A stretch of DNA of 59,057 nucleotides from Actinomycetota bacterium (lineage in GTDB: Bacteria > Actinomycetota > Thermoleophilia > Miltoncostaeales > Miltoncostaeaceae). Positions 31,879 through 38,666 of the stretch are shown here, piece after piece (within the stretch, counting starts at the first letter, position 1; every line of letters starts with the position of its first letter). The DNA lies in contig JACJWX010000017.1 of assembly GCA_020636905.1 (NCBI GenBank), forward strand, positions 1-59,057, read 5' to 3'. The position numbers and the translations under genes were made by a program. The notes beneath the pieces are model-generated. The model did not search any database. It had not been told where the DNA came from and saw only the letters and a program-made list of their open reading frames with translations.

Positions 31879-32897
31879 CGTGCTGTCTCCTGACCGATTG
31901 CCTGCCCGATGATCATGGCGAGGTCGTCTTCTGGACGGGCGCCGATGTGACCGATGACCTCCGCCGCGGCGGCGGCACCGGCCCGACCGCACGCCTCGGC
32001 GTCCCACCCCTGGACCATCCCGTGGAGGAACCCGGCGGCGAACAGATCGCCAGCGCCGGTCGTGTCGATCACGCGCGGGACCGAGACCGCCGCAACCTCC
32101 ACCACGTCGTCCCTGGAGACGATCAACGCGCCGTTGGGCCCGCGCGTCACGGCGGCGACGGCGCAGTGCTCCTGGACACGGCCGACGACCTCGTCCAGGT
32201 CGTCGGTCTGGAACAGCGAGCGCGCCTCGTCCTCGTTCGCGAAGAGGATGTCGACGGACGACTCCAGCAGGTCCCGGAACCCTTCGCGGTGGCGATCGAC
32301 GCAGAACGGGTCACTGAGGCTCAGGGCCACCAGCCGCCCGGCATCGTGGGCGGTGTCGGCCGCCAGACGAAGGGCGGACTGCGCGCGCGGCTCGTCCCAG
32401 AGGTAGCCCTCCAGGTACGTCACCCACGTGCTGCGGACCAGATCGGTGTCGATGTCCTCGGGTCCGAGTTCCACGCACGCGCCGAGGTGGGTCGCCATGG
32501 TCCGCGCGGCGTCGGGCGTGACCATCACGAAACAGCGTGCCGTCGTCGAGCCGTCGTTCGAGGGCGGCGTGTCGAAGCGCACACCGGAGGCCCGGATGTC
32601 GTGGCGGAAGATGGTGCCGAGCTGGTCGTCCCGAACCTTGCCGATGTAGGCCACGCGCCCCCCGAGCCCGCCGACCGCGGCGACCGTGTTCGCAACCGAA
32701 CCGCCTGAAACCTCGACGCCGGAGGACATGTCCCGGTAGAGGGACTCGGCGTGGGTCAGGTCGATCAACGTCATCGTGCCCTTGTTGAGGGCGTGTGACG
32801 CCAGGAACTCGTCCTCGGCGTGGCAGAGGATGTCGACGATGGCATTCCCCACACCAAGCAGGTCGAATTGCACATCGTCGGGTCGGGACAGCGGCAT
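31875..32897 (-). CDS. PfkB-family kinase, adenosine kinase-like
   Basis: The 340-residue ribokinase-fold protein begins DLLGVGNAIVDIL, has GGSVANTVAAVGGLGGRVAYIGKV (N70 region) and the anion-hole motif DTTGAGDLFAAGF (278-290) with catalytic base D284. Overall it is most like bacterial adenosine kinases, which salvage adenosine to AMP; adenosine from S-adenosylhomocysteine turnover would tie it to sulfur metabolism and to cysK downstream. Substrate is inferred. GGAG precedes ATG 32897. It lies between rrf2 and cysK, overlapping cysK by 4 nt. Confidence 0.88.
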   Translation of the reverse strand: MPLSRPDDVQFDLLGVGNAIVDILCHAEDEFLASHALNKGTMTLIDLTHAESLYRDMSSGVEVSGGSVANTVAAVGGLGGRVAYIGKVRDDQLGTIFRHDIRASGVRFDTPPSNDGSTTARCFVMVTPDAARTMATHLGACVELGPEDIDTDLVRSTWVTYLEGYLWDEPRAQSALRLAADTAHDAGRLVALSLSDPFCVDRHREGFRDLLESSVDILFANEDEARSLFQTDDLDEVVGRVQEHCAVAAVTRGPNGALIVSRDDVVEVAAVSVPRVIDTTGAGDLFAAGFLHGMVQGWDAEACGRAGAAAAAEVIGHIGARPEDDLAMIIGQAIGQETAR

Positions 32898-32920
32898 GTC
32901 GGGGCTCCGTGTCGTGGTTG

Positions 32921-33331
32921 TCAGATGTGGAACATCGGCGCGTCGCTCAGCCTGGCCTCGCGTTCGGCCATGTCGGCGATCGTGAGGTTGGCGAGCGACT
33001 CCACCACGGTGTCCCTGGCGTCGGTCCAGACGCGGTCACACCCGCGCCCGCCGTCGTCGACCGGCCCCAGGCGACCGTCGACGGTTTCGACGACGTCGAG
33101 GATCGTGACCTCTGACGGATCGCGACGGAACGAGTATCCGCCCCGCACCCCGCGCTGGCTCTGGAGCACCCCCGAACGACGCAGCGACGCGAAGAGCTGC
33201 TCCAGCAGGTGCGGCGGTACGCCACGTCGCTCCGCGACATCCAGGATCGGCACCGGTCCGCCATCTCCACGGAGGGCGAGTTCAGTGAGCGCCCGCACCG
33301 CCCATCGGCTCTTGTCCGAGATGGTGATCAC
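32921..33331 (-). CDS. Rrf2-family regulator, CymR-like
   Basis: The 136-residue winged-helix protein (GTG 33331) has ISDKSRWAVRALTELALRG, the recognition region PPHLLEQLFASLRRSGVLQSQRGVRGGY and a dimer helix. Only one cysteine, C98, is present, so it lacks the three-Cys iron-sulfur site of IscR and NsrR and resembles CymR-type members. It heads rrf2-pfkB-cysK; a perfect dyad GAAATG-N7-CATTTC just upstream is a likely operator. A role in sensing cysteine supply through CysK is inferred from context. No Shine-Dalgarno sequence is seen; a TTG at 33340 is another possible start. Confidence 0.85.
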   Translation of the reverse strand: MITISDKSRWAVRALTELALRGDGGPVPILDVAERRGVPPHLLEQLFASLRRSGVLQSQRGVRGGYSFRRDPSEVTILDVVETVDGRLGPVDDGGRGCDRVWTDARDTVVESLANLTIADMAEREARLSDAPMFHI

Positions 33332-33341
33332 GGTAAACAAC

Positions 33342-33360
33342 GAAATGGCAAGGACATTTC
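33342..33360. promoter_or_regulatory. Dyad GAAATG-N7-CATTTC upstream of rrf2
   Basis: A perfect 6+6 inverted repeat with 7-bp spacer ends 11 bp before the rrf2 GTG. Its AT-rich arms in a GC-rich region suggest an operator, most simply for Rrf2 autoregulation. Confidence 0.5.
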
Positions 33361-33394
33361 ATGGAGTTTACCGCCTCGCGGCGCCCGTGCGCGA

Positions 33395-33853
33395 TTATTC
33401 GTCGGTCAGCAGGAGGTTCTCGACGCCGGTGCGGGTGATCACGGGCATGTACGTCTCGCCCCGCTTCGCTCGCAGCCGGTAGACGACCTCGATCGCGTCG
33501 ATCCACGCGTCGAGGTCCGGAACCATCAGTTCGTAGGTGCACTCGGGAGCGTGCAGATACAGGCGCGACCGCCGTCCGCCTCCGGGGAGGTCTTCGACGT
33601 CTCGTGGATACCGTTCGACCTCAGCCAGGCGGTCGAGCCGAATCTCGTGCCGGCGGCCCAGCAGGATCGTGTCGAGGATGGTCGGCACGAACACCAGCCG
33701 CTCGTCGGAGAGGTACAGGGTGCCGTGGCGTCCCAGCCATCCGTTCTGGAGGTCCGCGCCACTGCGCTTGCGGATCTTCTCGCCGTCCTGCGGCTTGGGC
33801 GGTTGTGGCCCCCGCGGCAGGCGGCGACTGGCGCTGGTGACGTCCCCCGACAT
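33395..33853 (-). CDS. PH/GRAM-like domain protein
   Basis: The 152-residue protein has a central segment typical of GRAM/PH-like folds: GWLGRHGTLYLSDERLVFVP, LLGRRHEIRLDRLAEVERYP and RSRLYLHA. Such domains often bind lipids or peptides at membranes, but bacterial members are uncharacterised. The N-terminus is basic and Pro-rich; no membrane helix. TAGCCT lies 6 nt before ATG 33853, so it is probably a leaderless single gene. Fold assignment is by eye. Confidence 0.6.
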   Translation of the reverse strand: MSGDVTSASRRLPRGPQPPKPQDGEKIRKRSGADLQNGWLGRHGTLYLSDERLVFVPTILDTILLGRRHEIRLDRLAEVERYPRDVEDLPGGGRRSRLYLHAPECTYELMVPDLDAWIDAIEVVYRLRAKRGETYMPVITRTGVENLLLTDE

Positions 33854-33869
33854 GTCGCGAGGCTACAGC

Positions 33870-33901
33870 ACGGTGGGGACCGGATGACCGGCCCCCACCG
33901 T
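33870..33901 (-). terminator. Hairpin after hppA
   Basis: Two 14-nt arms (33870-33883 and 33888-33901; ACGGTGGGG-CCGG type) pair with a single mismatch around an ATGA loop, 8 nt past the hppA stop. Confidence 0.65.
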
Positions 33902-33909
33902 CTGTCGCA

Positions 33910-36027
33910 CTAGACCAGGAACGGGATGATCAGGATGGCCACGATGTTGGCGATCTTGATCATCGGGTTGATGGCCGGGCCGGCGGTGTCCTTGTAGGGG
34001 TCGCCGACGGTGTCGCCGGTCACCGACGCCTTGTGGGCCTCGGATCCCTTCCCGCCGTGATGACCGTCCTCGATCATCTTCTTGGCGTTGTCCCACGCGC
34101 CGCCGCCCGAGGTCATCGAGATGGCGACGAACAGGCCCGTGACGATGACGCCGAGCAGCAGACCACCGAGCATCTCGCGGCCGTTGTTGACTCCGAACAC
34201 GAAGGCAACGATGACCGGGAACACGATCGGGATCAGACCCGGGATCAGCATCTCGCGCTGGGCGGACACCGTCACCAGGCGCACGCACCGTGCGTACTCG
34301 GGCTTGCTGGTTCCCTCCATGATGCCCGGGTTCTCGCGGAACTGACGACGAACCTCTTCCACCACTGCTCCGCCGGAGCGGCCGACGGCCTCCATGGAGA
34401 ACGCGGCGAACAGGAACGGCATCATGCCGCCGATGAGCAGACCACAGACCACGAACGGGTTGCTCAGCGAGAAGTTCACGGTGGCGATGTCGAACGCACC
34501 GTTCTCGGCGATCAGCGCCTTCTTGAGCTCCTCGAAGTAGCTCACGAAGAGGATCACGGCGGCGAGGCCGGCGGATCCGATCGCGTACCCCTTGGTGACG
34601 GCCTTGGTGGTGTTGCCCACCGCGTCCAGCGGATCGGTGATGGCCCGCACCGAATCCGGCAGCTCGGCCATCTCGGCGATACCGCCGGCGTTGTCGGTGA
34701 TCGGCCCGTACGCGTCGAGCGCGACCACGATGCCCGCCATGGACAGCATGGACATGACCGCCACGCCGATGCCGTAGTAGCCACCGAGCTGGTACGACCC
34801 GGCGATGCCGGCAACGATGACCACCACGGGAGCGGCCGTCGCCTTCAGCGACACCGCGAGCCCGGCGATGATGTTCGTCGCATGCCCGGTCTCGGACGCC
34901 GCCGCCACCTTCTTGACCGGCGGCCAGACCGTTCCGGTGAAGTACTCGGTGATGGCGACGAGGCCCAGCGTGACGCCGAGGCCGATGAGTGCCGCCCAGT
35001 AGTAGTCGAGCCAACCGCCGACGGGGCCGTTCTCGGTCACCGCCTGGGCGCCGTCCAGGAGCCACATCGTGATCGGGAGGAACCCGAGCGCCGACAGCAC
35101 CGCGGCCACGCCGAGGCCCGTGTAGAGCGCGGCGGTGACCGACCCGCCCTCGCGGACGCGGACGAACCACGTGCCGATGATCGACGCGAAGATCGAGACG
35201 CCGCCGAGCGCCAGCGGGTAGATCACGGCGTTGATGCCGCTCCACCCGGGCACCTGGAAGAACAGGTAGCCGAGGAACATGACCGCCACGGTCGTGACCG
35301 CGTAGGTCTCGAAGAGGTCGGCCGCCATACCGGCGCAGTCGCCGACGTTGTCGCCGACGTTGTCGGCGATCACCGCGGGGTTGCGCGGATCGTCCTCGGG
35401 GATCCCGGCCTCGACCTTGCCCACGAGATCGGCGCCGACGTCGGCGCCCTTCGTGAAGATGCCGCCGCCGAGACGCGCGAACACGCTGATCAGCGAACCA
35501 CCGAACGCGAGGCCGACGAGCGGCACCGCGTCCTCGGCGTCGCCACCGAGGATCATGAAGTAGCCGGCCACGGACAGCAGGCCGAGACCGACCACGAGAA
35601 GACCGGTGACCACGCCGCCGCGGAATGCGACGTCGAGCGCGGGACGAAGCCCGTTGCGCGCGGCCTCGGCGGTCCGGACGTTGCTGCGGACCGACACGTT
35701 CATGCCGATGAAGCCGGCGGCGCCTGACGCGACCGCGCCGATCAGGAATCCGATCGCCGCCTTCCAGCCGAGCAGGCTGGAATCGACGGCACTGCCGAGA
35801 AGGCCAATTGCCAGGAACAACACCGCGGCGACCGCGGCGATGATCGTGTACTGACGGGTGAGGTACGCCTGAGCGCCCTCCTGCACCGCGCGGGCGATTT
35901 CCTGCATGCGCTCGTTACCCGCCGGCTTCTTCATGAGATAGGCGGTGAGCCCGATTCCGTACGCCACTGCGATGAGACCGCAGATCACCGCGAGCAAAGC
36001 TGTGTTGTCCGACAGAAAGTCGGCCAA
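33910..36027 (-). CDS. hppA: Membrane proton-pumping pyrophosphatase
   Basis: H+-PPase couples pyrophosphate hydrolysis to proton export. The 705-residue, roughly 16-helix protein has the substrate loop DVGADLVGKVEAGIPEDDPRNPAVIADNVGDNVGDCAGMAADLFE and the C-terminal GDTVGDPYKDTAGPAINP. The segment GNTTKAVTKGYAIGSA carries Lys then Thr at the two sites that mark K+-independent enzymes (Ala at the first site in the K+-dependent class). The start is TTG 36027 (LADFLSDNTALLAV), with GGAGG 7 nt upstream. A weak TTGACC-N16-TAGTGC promoter lies near 36095-36125. It is a single gene. Confidence 0.95.
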   Translation of the reverse strand: MADFLSDNTALLAVICGLIAVAYGIGLTAYLMKKPAGNERMQEIARAVQEGAQAYLTRQYTIIAAVAAVLFLAIGLLGSAVDSSLLGWKAAIGFLIGAVASGAAGFIGMNVSVRSNVRTAEAARNGLRPALDVAFRGGVVTGLLVVGLGLLSVAGYFMILGGDAEDAVPLVGLAFGGSLISVFARLGGGIFTKGADVGADLVGKVEAGIPEDDPRNPAVIADNVGDNVGDCAGMAADLFETYAVTTVAVMFLGYLFFQVPGWSGINAVIYPLALGGVSIFASIIGTWFVRVREGGSVTAALYTGLGVAAVLSALGFLPITMWLLDGAQAVTENGPVGGWLDYYWAALIGLGVTLGLVAITEYFTGTVWPPVKKVAAASETGHATNIIAGLAVSLKATAAPVVVIVAGIAGSYQLGGYYGIGVAVMSMLSMAGIVVALDAYGPITDNAGGIAEMAELPDSVRAITDPLDAVGNTTKAVTKGYAIGSAGLAAVILFVSYFEELKKALIAENGAFDIATVNFSLSNPFVVCGLLIGGMMPFLFAAFSMEAVGRSGGAVVEEVRRQFRENPGIMEGTSKPEYARCVRLVTVSAQREMLIPGLIPIVFPVIVAFVFGVNNGREMLGGLLLGVIVTGLFVAISMTSGGGAWDNAKKMIEDGHHGGKGSEAHKASVTGDTVGDPYKDTAGPAINPMIKIANIVAILIIPFLV

Positions 36028-36204
36028 GGGTTTTCCTCCGAACGTTTGTTGACCGCGCGGGAGTCCCCCACCCGCCGGCACTGACGTCGGGCGGGCGCAC
36101 TACAACCCCCGACCCCTCGGTCAAGTCCCGGGGTTTCTACCACACCGGCCAGACGCTTCGCGGGGACTTCCCGCCCGGAAAGTCGCGGTGCCGGTGACCT
36201 GGAC

Positions 36205-36245
36205 GGGAGACTGCCGGACCCGGTGCCACCGGCCGGCAACCTCCC
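36205..36245 (-). terminator. Hairpin after DUF1844 gene
   Basis: GGGAG...GCCGG...CCGGTG-C-CACCGG...CCGGC...CTCCC forms a long interrupted stem 15 nt past the DUF1844 stop. The rest of the 232-bp gap to hppA holds the hppA promoter region and nothing else I recognise. Confidence 0.5.
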
Positions 36246-36259
36246 TCCGCATCAGGTGA

Positions 36260-36676
36260 TCAGCGGCCCGACCCGGGTGTCCACAGCCGGGAGGCGGGAT
36301 CCGGCTGCTGCACGGGTTCCGCGTCGGTGTCGGTGGCGCCGCCGTCGGCCTCGACGACGCGGGCGTAGAGCATCTGGAGCTGAGCCAGCGGCTCGCGGAA
36401 CGGGTGCGTGGCCGCGGCGCCGATCTCCTGCTCGGCCACACCGATGAGCGCCCGCAGCGTCTCGATCGCCAGCTTCGCCTGCTGGGTGTCCTTGACGGCG
36501 TCGCCCTCCGGGCCGAGGCCCAGCCGGATCCCCGCCCCGTCGCTCATGGTCGCCATCGTCTGGAGCAGGATGTCGCGCACCGGCGTACGACCCAGGCGGT
36601 AGACGATCGCGGCCGCCATCTCCTCCTCGGTCGGCTGGCGCGGCGCGCCCTCCTGCGGTGATTCCGCTTCACTCAT
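36260..36676 (-). CDS. DUF1844-like protein
   Basis: The 138-residue protein starts at ATG 36676, with GAAGGG 7-12 nt before it, 4 nt after the GCS2-type ligase ends. Its core (TPVRDILLQTMATMSDGAGIRLGLG, then DTQQAKLAIETLRALIGVAEQEI) matches the helical DUF1844 family, with acidic ends. Function unknown. A trailing hairpin suggests that it closes a two-gene operon with the ligase. Confidence 0.7.
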   Translation of the reverse strand: MSEAESPQEGAPRQPTEEEMAAAIVYRLGRTPVRDILLQTMATMSDGAGIRLGLGPEGDAVKDTQQAKLAIETLRALIGVAEQEIGAAATHPFREPLAQLQMLYARVVEADGGATDTDAEPVQQPDPASRLWTPGSGR

Positions 36677-36680
36677 TCGA

Positions 36681-37877
36681 TCACCCTTCGTGGTTGTGGC
36701 TGGCCAGGAATTCGTCCGCGGATGCCGCGGTGCGCTCGACCGCCACCGCATGCACCGCGCGCGTGTCACCGTGCAGTCGCTGGAACAGTCCGCGCTGACG
36801 CTGGGCGCCGTTTCCATGGTCGAGCATGTCACGGATCGACGCGAGATACGGTGACAGTCCCAGCCTGTCGTGCCGGGTCGCGGTCCGGTCCAGCAGTTCG
36901 CGTATCGCGTCCGCCGCCGACCGGACGACGCCGGTGTCCAGGTCGATCAGCTGCCCGTCCAGGCCGTGCCGCTGGGCGCGCCAGAGGTTCTCCTCGATCA
37001 AACTCCGCGCATGGACGGGGACCTCGCGTCCCTCGTCGAGATCGGCGCAGAACTGGGCGATGCACGCCAGCGCGAGCGCCATCACGGCGGCCGTGTGTGA
37101 CATCTCGGTCTGGCCGTCGCAGATCCTGACCTCGACCGTGCCGTACGCGTGGTGCGGCCGGACGCTCCACCAGATCTGGGTGCTCTCCTGGATGGACCCG
37201 GAGGCCTCCAGCAGGCGGACGTGCCTGGCGTAGTCGTCCCAGCTCGTGAACGCGTCGGGGATTCCGCATCGCGGGAAGCTGCGCACGAAGAGTTGCGTCC
37301 GCGCCGATGCCATGCGCGTGTCGCGGCGAGCGTAGAGCGGGCTGTTGGCCGAGAGGGCGAGCAGTTCCGGAAGCACGCTCCGCATGGCGGTCGACACCCG
37401 CACGGCCCGATCGGCGCCGCGCACGCCGCAGTGAAGATGGGTCGCCCAGGTGTTGTTGATCCAGGCGATGTAGCCGAGCTCGCCTTCGACCACGCGGTAG
37501 TGCGGAGTGTCGATGATGCGCTGATCGGTCCAGGCGCTGAACGGATGCACCCCGGTCACGGCGACGGCCATCCCCAGCGTGCCGGCCGCATCGATCACCC
37601 GGCGACGTCCCGCGGCCAGCATCGCCGCCGCGGGGCCGTAGCGGTCATGGGCGGTCGTCTTGAACTCCACCTCGCTGGCGATCAGCTCGCCGGCCAGGCG
37701 CTCCAGCAGCGCCGGATCCGCCCGGTCCATGAAGTCCTCGAACCGATTGACCAGTCCGAGCGTCACCGGATCCAGGAGCTGGTATTCCTCCTCGAGCCCG
37801 ACCGTGAAGTCCGTGGACGCCTCGAACCGTTCGCGGACGCCGTCGAGCACCACCGATGAAAGCTGGGCATCCGCCAC
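36681..37877 (-). CDS. GCS2-family carboxylate-amine ligase (YbdK-like)
   Basis: The 398-residue protein belongs to glutamate-cysteine ligase family 2: FTVGLEEEYQLLDP, ASEVEFKTTAHDRYG, GVHPFSAWTDQRI, AWINNTWATHLHCGV, and GTVEVRICDGQT. Family members join the gamma-carboxyl of glutamate to an amine, weakly to cysteine in YbdK and as EgtA-type enzymes in some Actinobacteria; which applies is unknown. GTG 37877 is 8 nt after TAGACT, so the upstream extension is rejected. Co-transcribed with the DUF1844 gene. Confidence 0.88.
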   Translation of the reverse strand: MADAQLSSVVLDGVRERFEASTDFTVGLEEEYQLLDPVTLGLVNRFEDFMDRADPALLERLAGELIASEVEFKTTAHDRYGPAAAMLAAGRRRVIDAAGTLGMAVAVTGVHPFSAWTDQRIIDTPHYRVVEGELGYIAWINNTWATHLHCGVRGADRAVRVSTAMRSVLPELLALSANSPLYARRDTRMASARTQLFVRSFPRCGIPDAFTSWDDYARHVRLLEASGSIQESTQIWWSVRPHHAYGTVEVRICDGQTEMSHTAAVMALALACIAQFCADLDEGREVPVHARSLIEENLWRAQRHGLDGQLIDLDTGVVRSAADAIRELLDRTATRHDRLGLSPYLASIRDMLDHGNGAQRQRGLFQRLHGDTRAVHAVAVERTAASADEFLASHNHEG

Positions 37878-37885
37878 GGCGTGGG

Positions 37886-37891
37886 AGTCTA
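37886..37891 (-). promoter_or_regulatory. Putative -10 (TAGACT) of GCS2 operon
   Basis: TAGACT on the minus strand ends 8 nt before the GTG at 37877. Confidence 0.4.
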
Positions 37892-37965
37892 GTGGTCGCA
37901 CCGGTCTGCGGTCCCCGCCCCGGTCCGGCATGACACCGTCGGCCGACGGCCGCGGTGCCGCGCGG

Positions 37966-38589
37966 TCAGGAGAGGTAGAAGTAGAGCGCGTACAGCAGCT
38001 CGACCGCCGGGCTGCTGGTGTGGACGGTGACGTCGGACGGCACGCTCAGCAGCGCATCCGAGTAGTTGAAGATGATCTTCACGCCCGCGGCCACGAGATC
38101 GTCGGCGACCTGCTGGGCGACGCCGCCCGGAACGGCGAGGACGCCCACCATGATCCCCTCCGCCGAGGCGACCTCCTGGAGTTCGTCGTAGTGGCGGACG
38201 GCGATGTCCCCGACCTTGGTGCCCACCCGGGCGGGATCGACGTCGAAGATGGCCGAGATCCGGAACCCGTGGTCTGCGAAGACGCTGGAGGACGCGATGG
38301 CCTGCCCCAGGTTGCCCGCTCCGAACAGCGCGATGTTGTGGGTGCCCGAGGTGCGCAGGATCTTGCGGATCTGCTCGATCAGGCTCTCGATGTCGTAGCC
38401 GACACCGCGCTTGCCGAACTTGCCGAACCCGGAGAGGTCGCGGCGGATCTGCGTGGGGTTGACGCCGGTGTATTCGGAGATGGCCTGCGACGAAATGCTG
38501 CGCTTCCCCATCTTCCGCGCCTGGGTCAGCACCTGCAGGTACCGCGAGAGCCGGGCGGCGACGCCCAGTGTGAGTCGATCGGAGGCCAT
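37966..38589 (-). CDS. rex: Redox-sensing repressor Rex
   Basis: Rex represses fermentative and respiratory genes according to the NADH/NAD+ ratio. The 207-residue protein has the winged helix (RLSRYLQVLTQARKMGKRSISSQAISEYTGVNPTQIRRDLSGFGKFGKRGVGY), the Rossmann motif ALFGAGNLGQAI and a C-terminal swapped helix (ELLYALYFYLS). The start is ATG 38589. The AT-rich upstream stretch (38600-38635) holds its promoter but no clear TTGTGAA-N4-TTCACAA operator. No Rex target is obvious in the window. Confidence 0.96.
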   Translation of the reverse strand: MASDRLTLGVAARLSRYLQVLTQARKMGKRSISSQAISEYTGVNPTQIRRDLSGFGKFGKRGVGYDIESLIEQIRKILRTSGTHNIALFGAGNLGQAIASSSVFADHGFRISAIFDVDPARVGTKVGDIAVRHYDELQEVASAEGIMVGVLAVPGGVAQQVADDLVAAGVKIIFNYSDALLSVPSDVTVHTSSPAVELLYALYFYLS

Positions 38590-38666
38590 GCCACCCGCTT
38601 GAGGAAGTTTGTAGCTGTTTGTTGCAAATTACGTGCGGCCCACACGTTCTGCAACCGGAGAAACCC

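Noticed and set aside
34033..35727. Plus-strand frame of 564 codons
   Set aside because: Antisense shadow of hppA; composition typical of reversed membrane-protein codons.
36039..36052. CGAACGTTTGTTGA near the hppA start as an SOS box
   Set aside because: The second half-site is GTTGA rather than GTTCG, and it lies in the hppA leader beside the ribosome-binding site; hppA is not an expected SOS gene.
36028..36259. Possible riboswitch upstream of hppA
   Set aside because: The structured part is a terminator-like hairpin of the upstream operon; no match to riboswitch cores I know.
38600..38640. Rex operator upstream of rex
   Set aside because: The stretch is AT-rich with TTTGTTGCAAA, but it does not form the TTGTGAA-N4-TTCACAA dyad.
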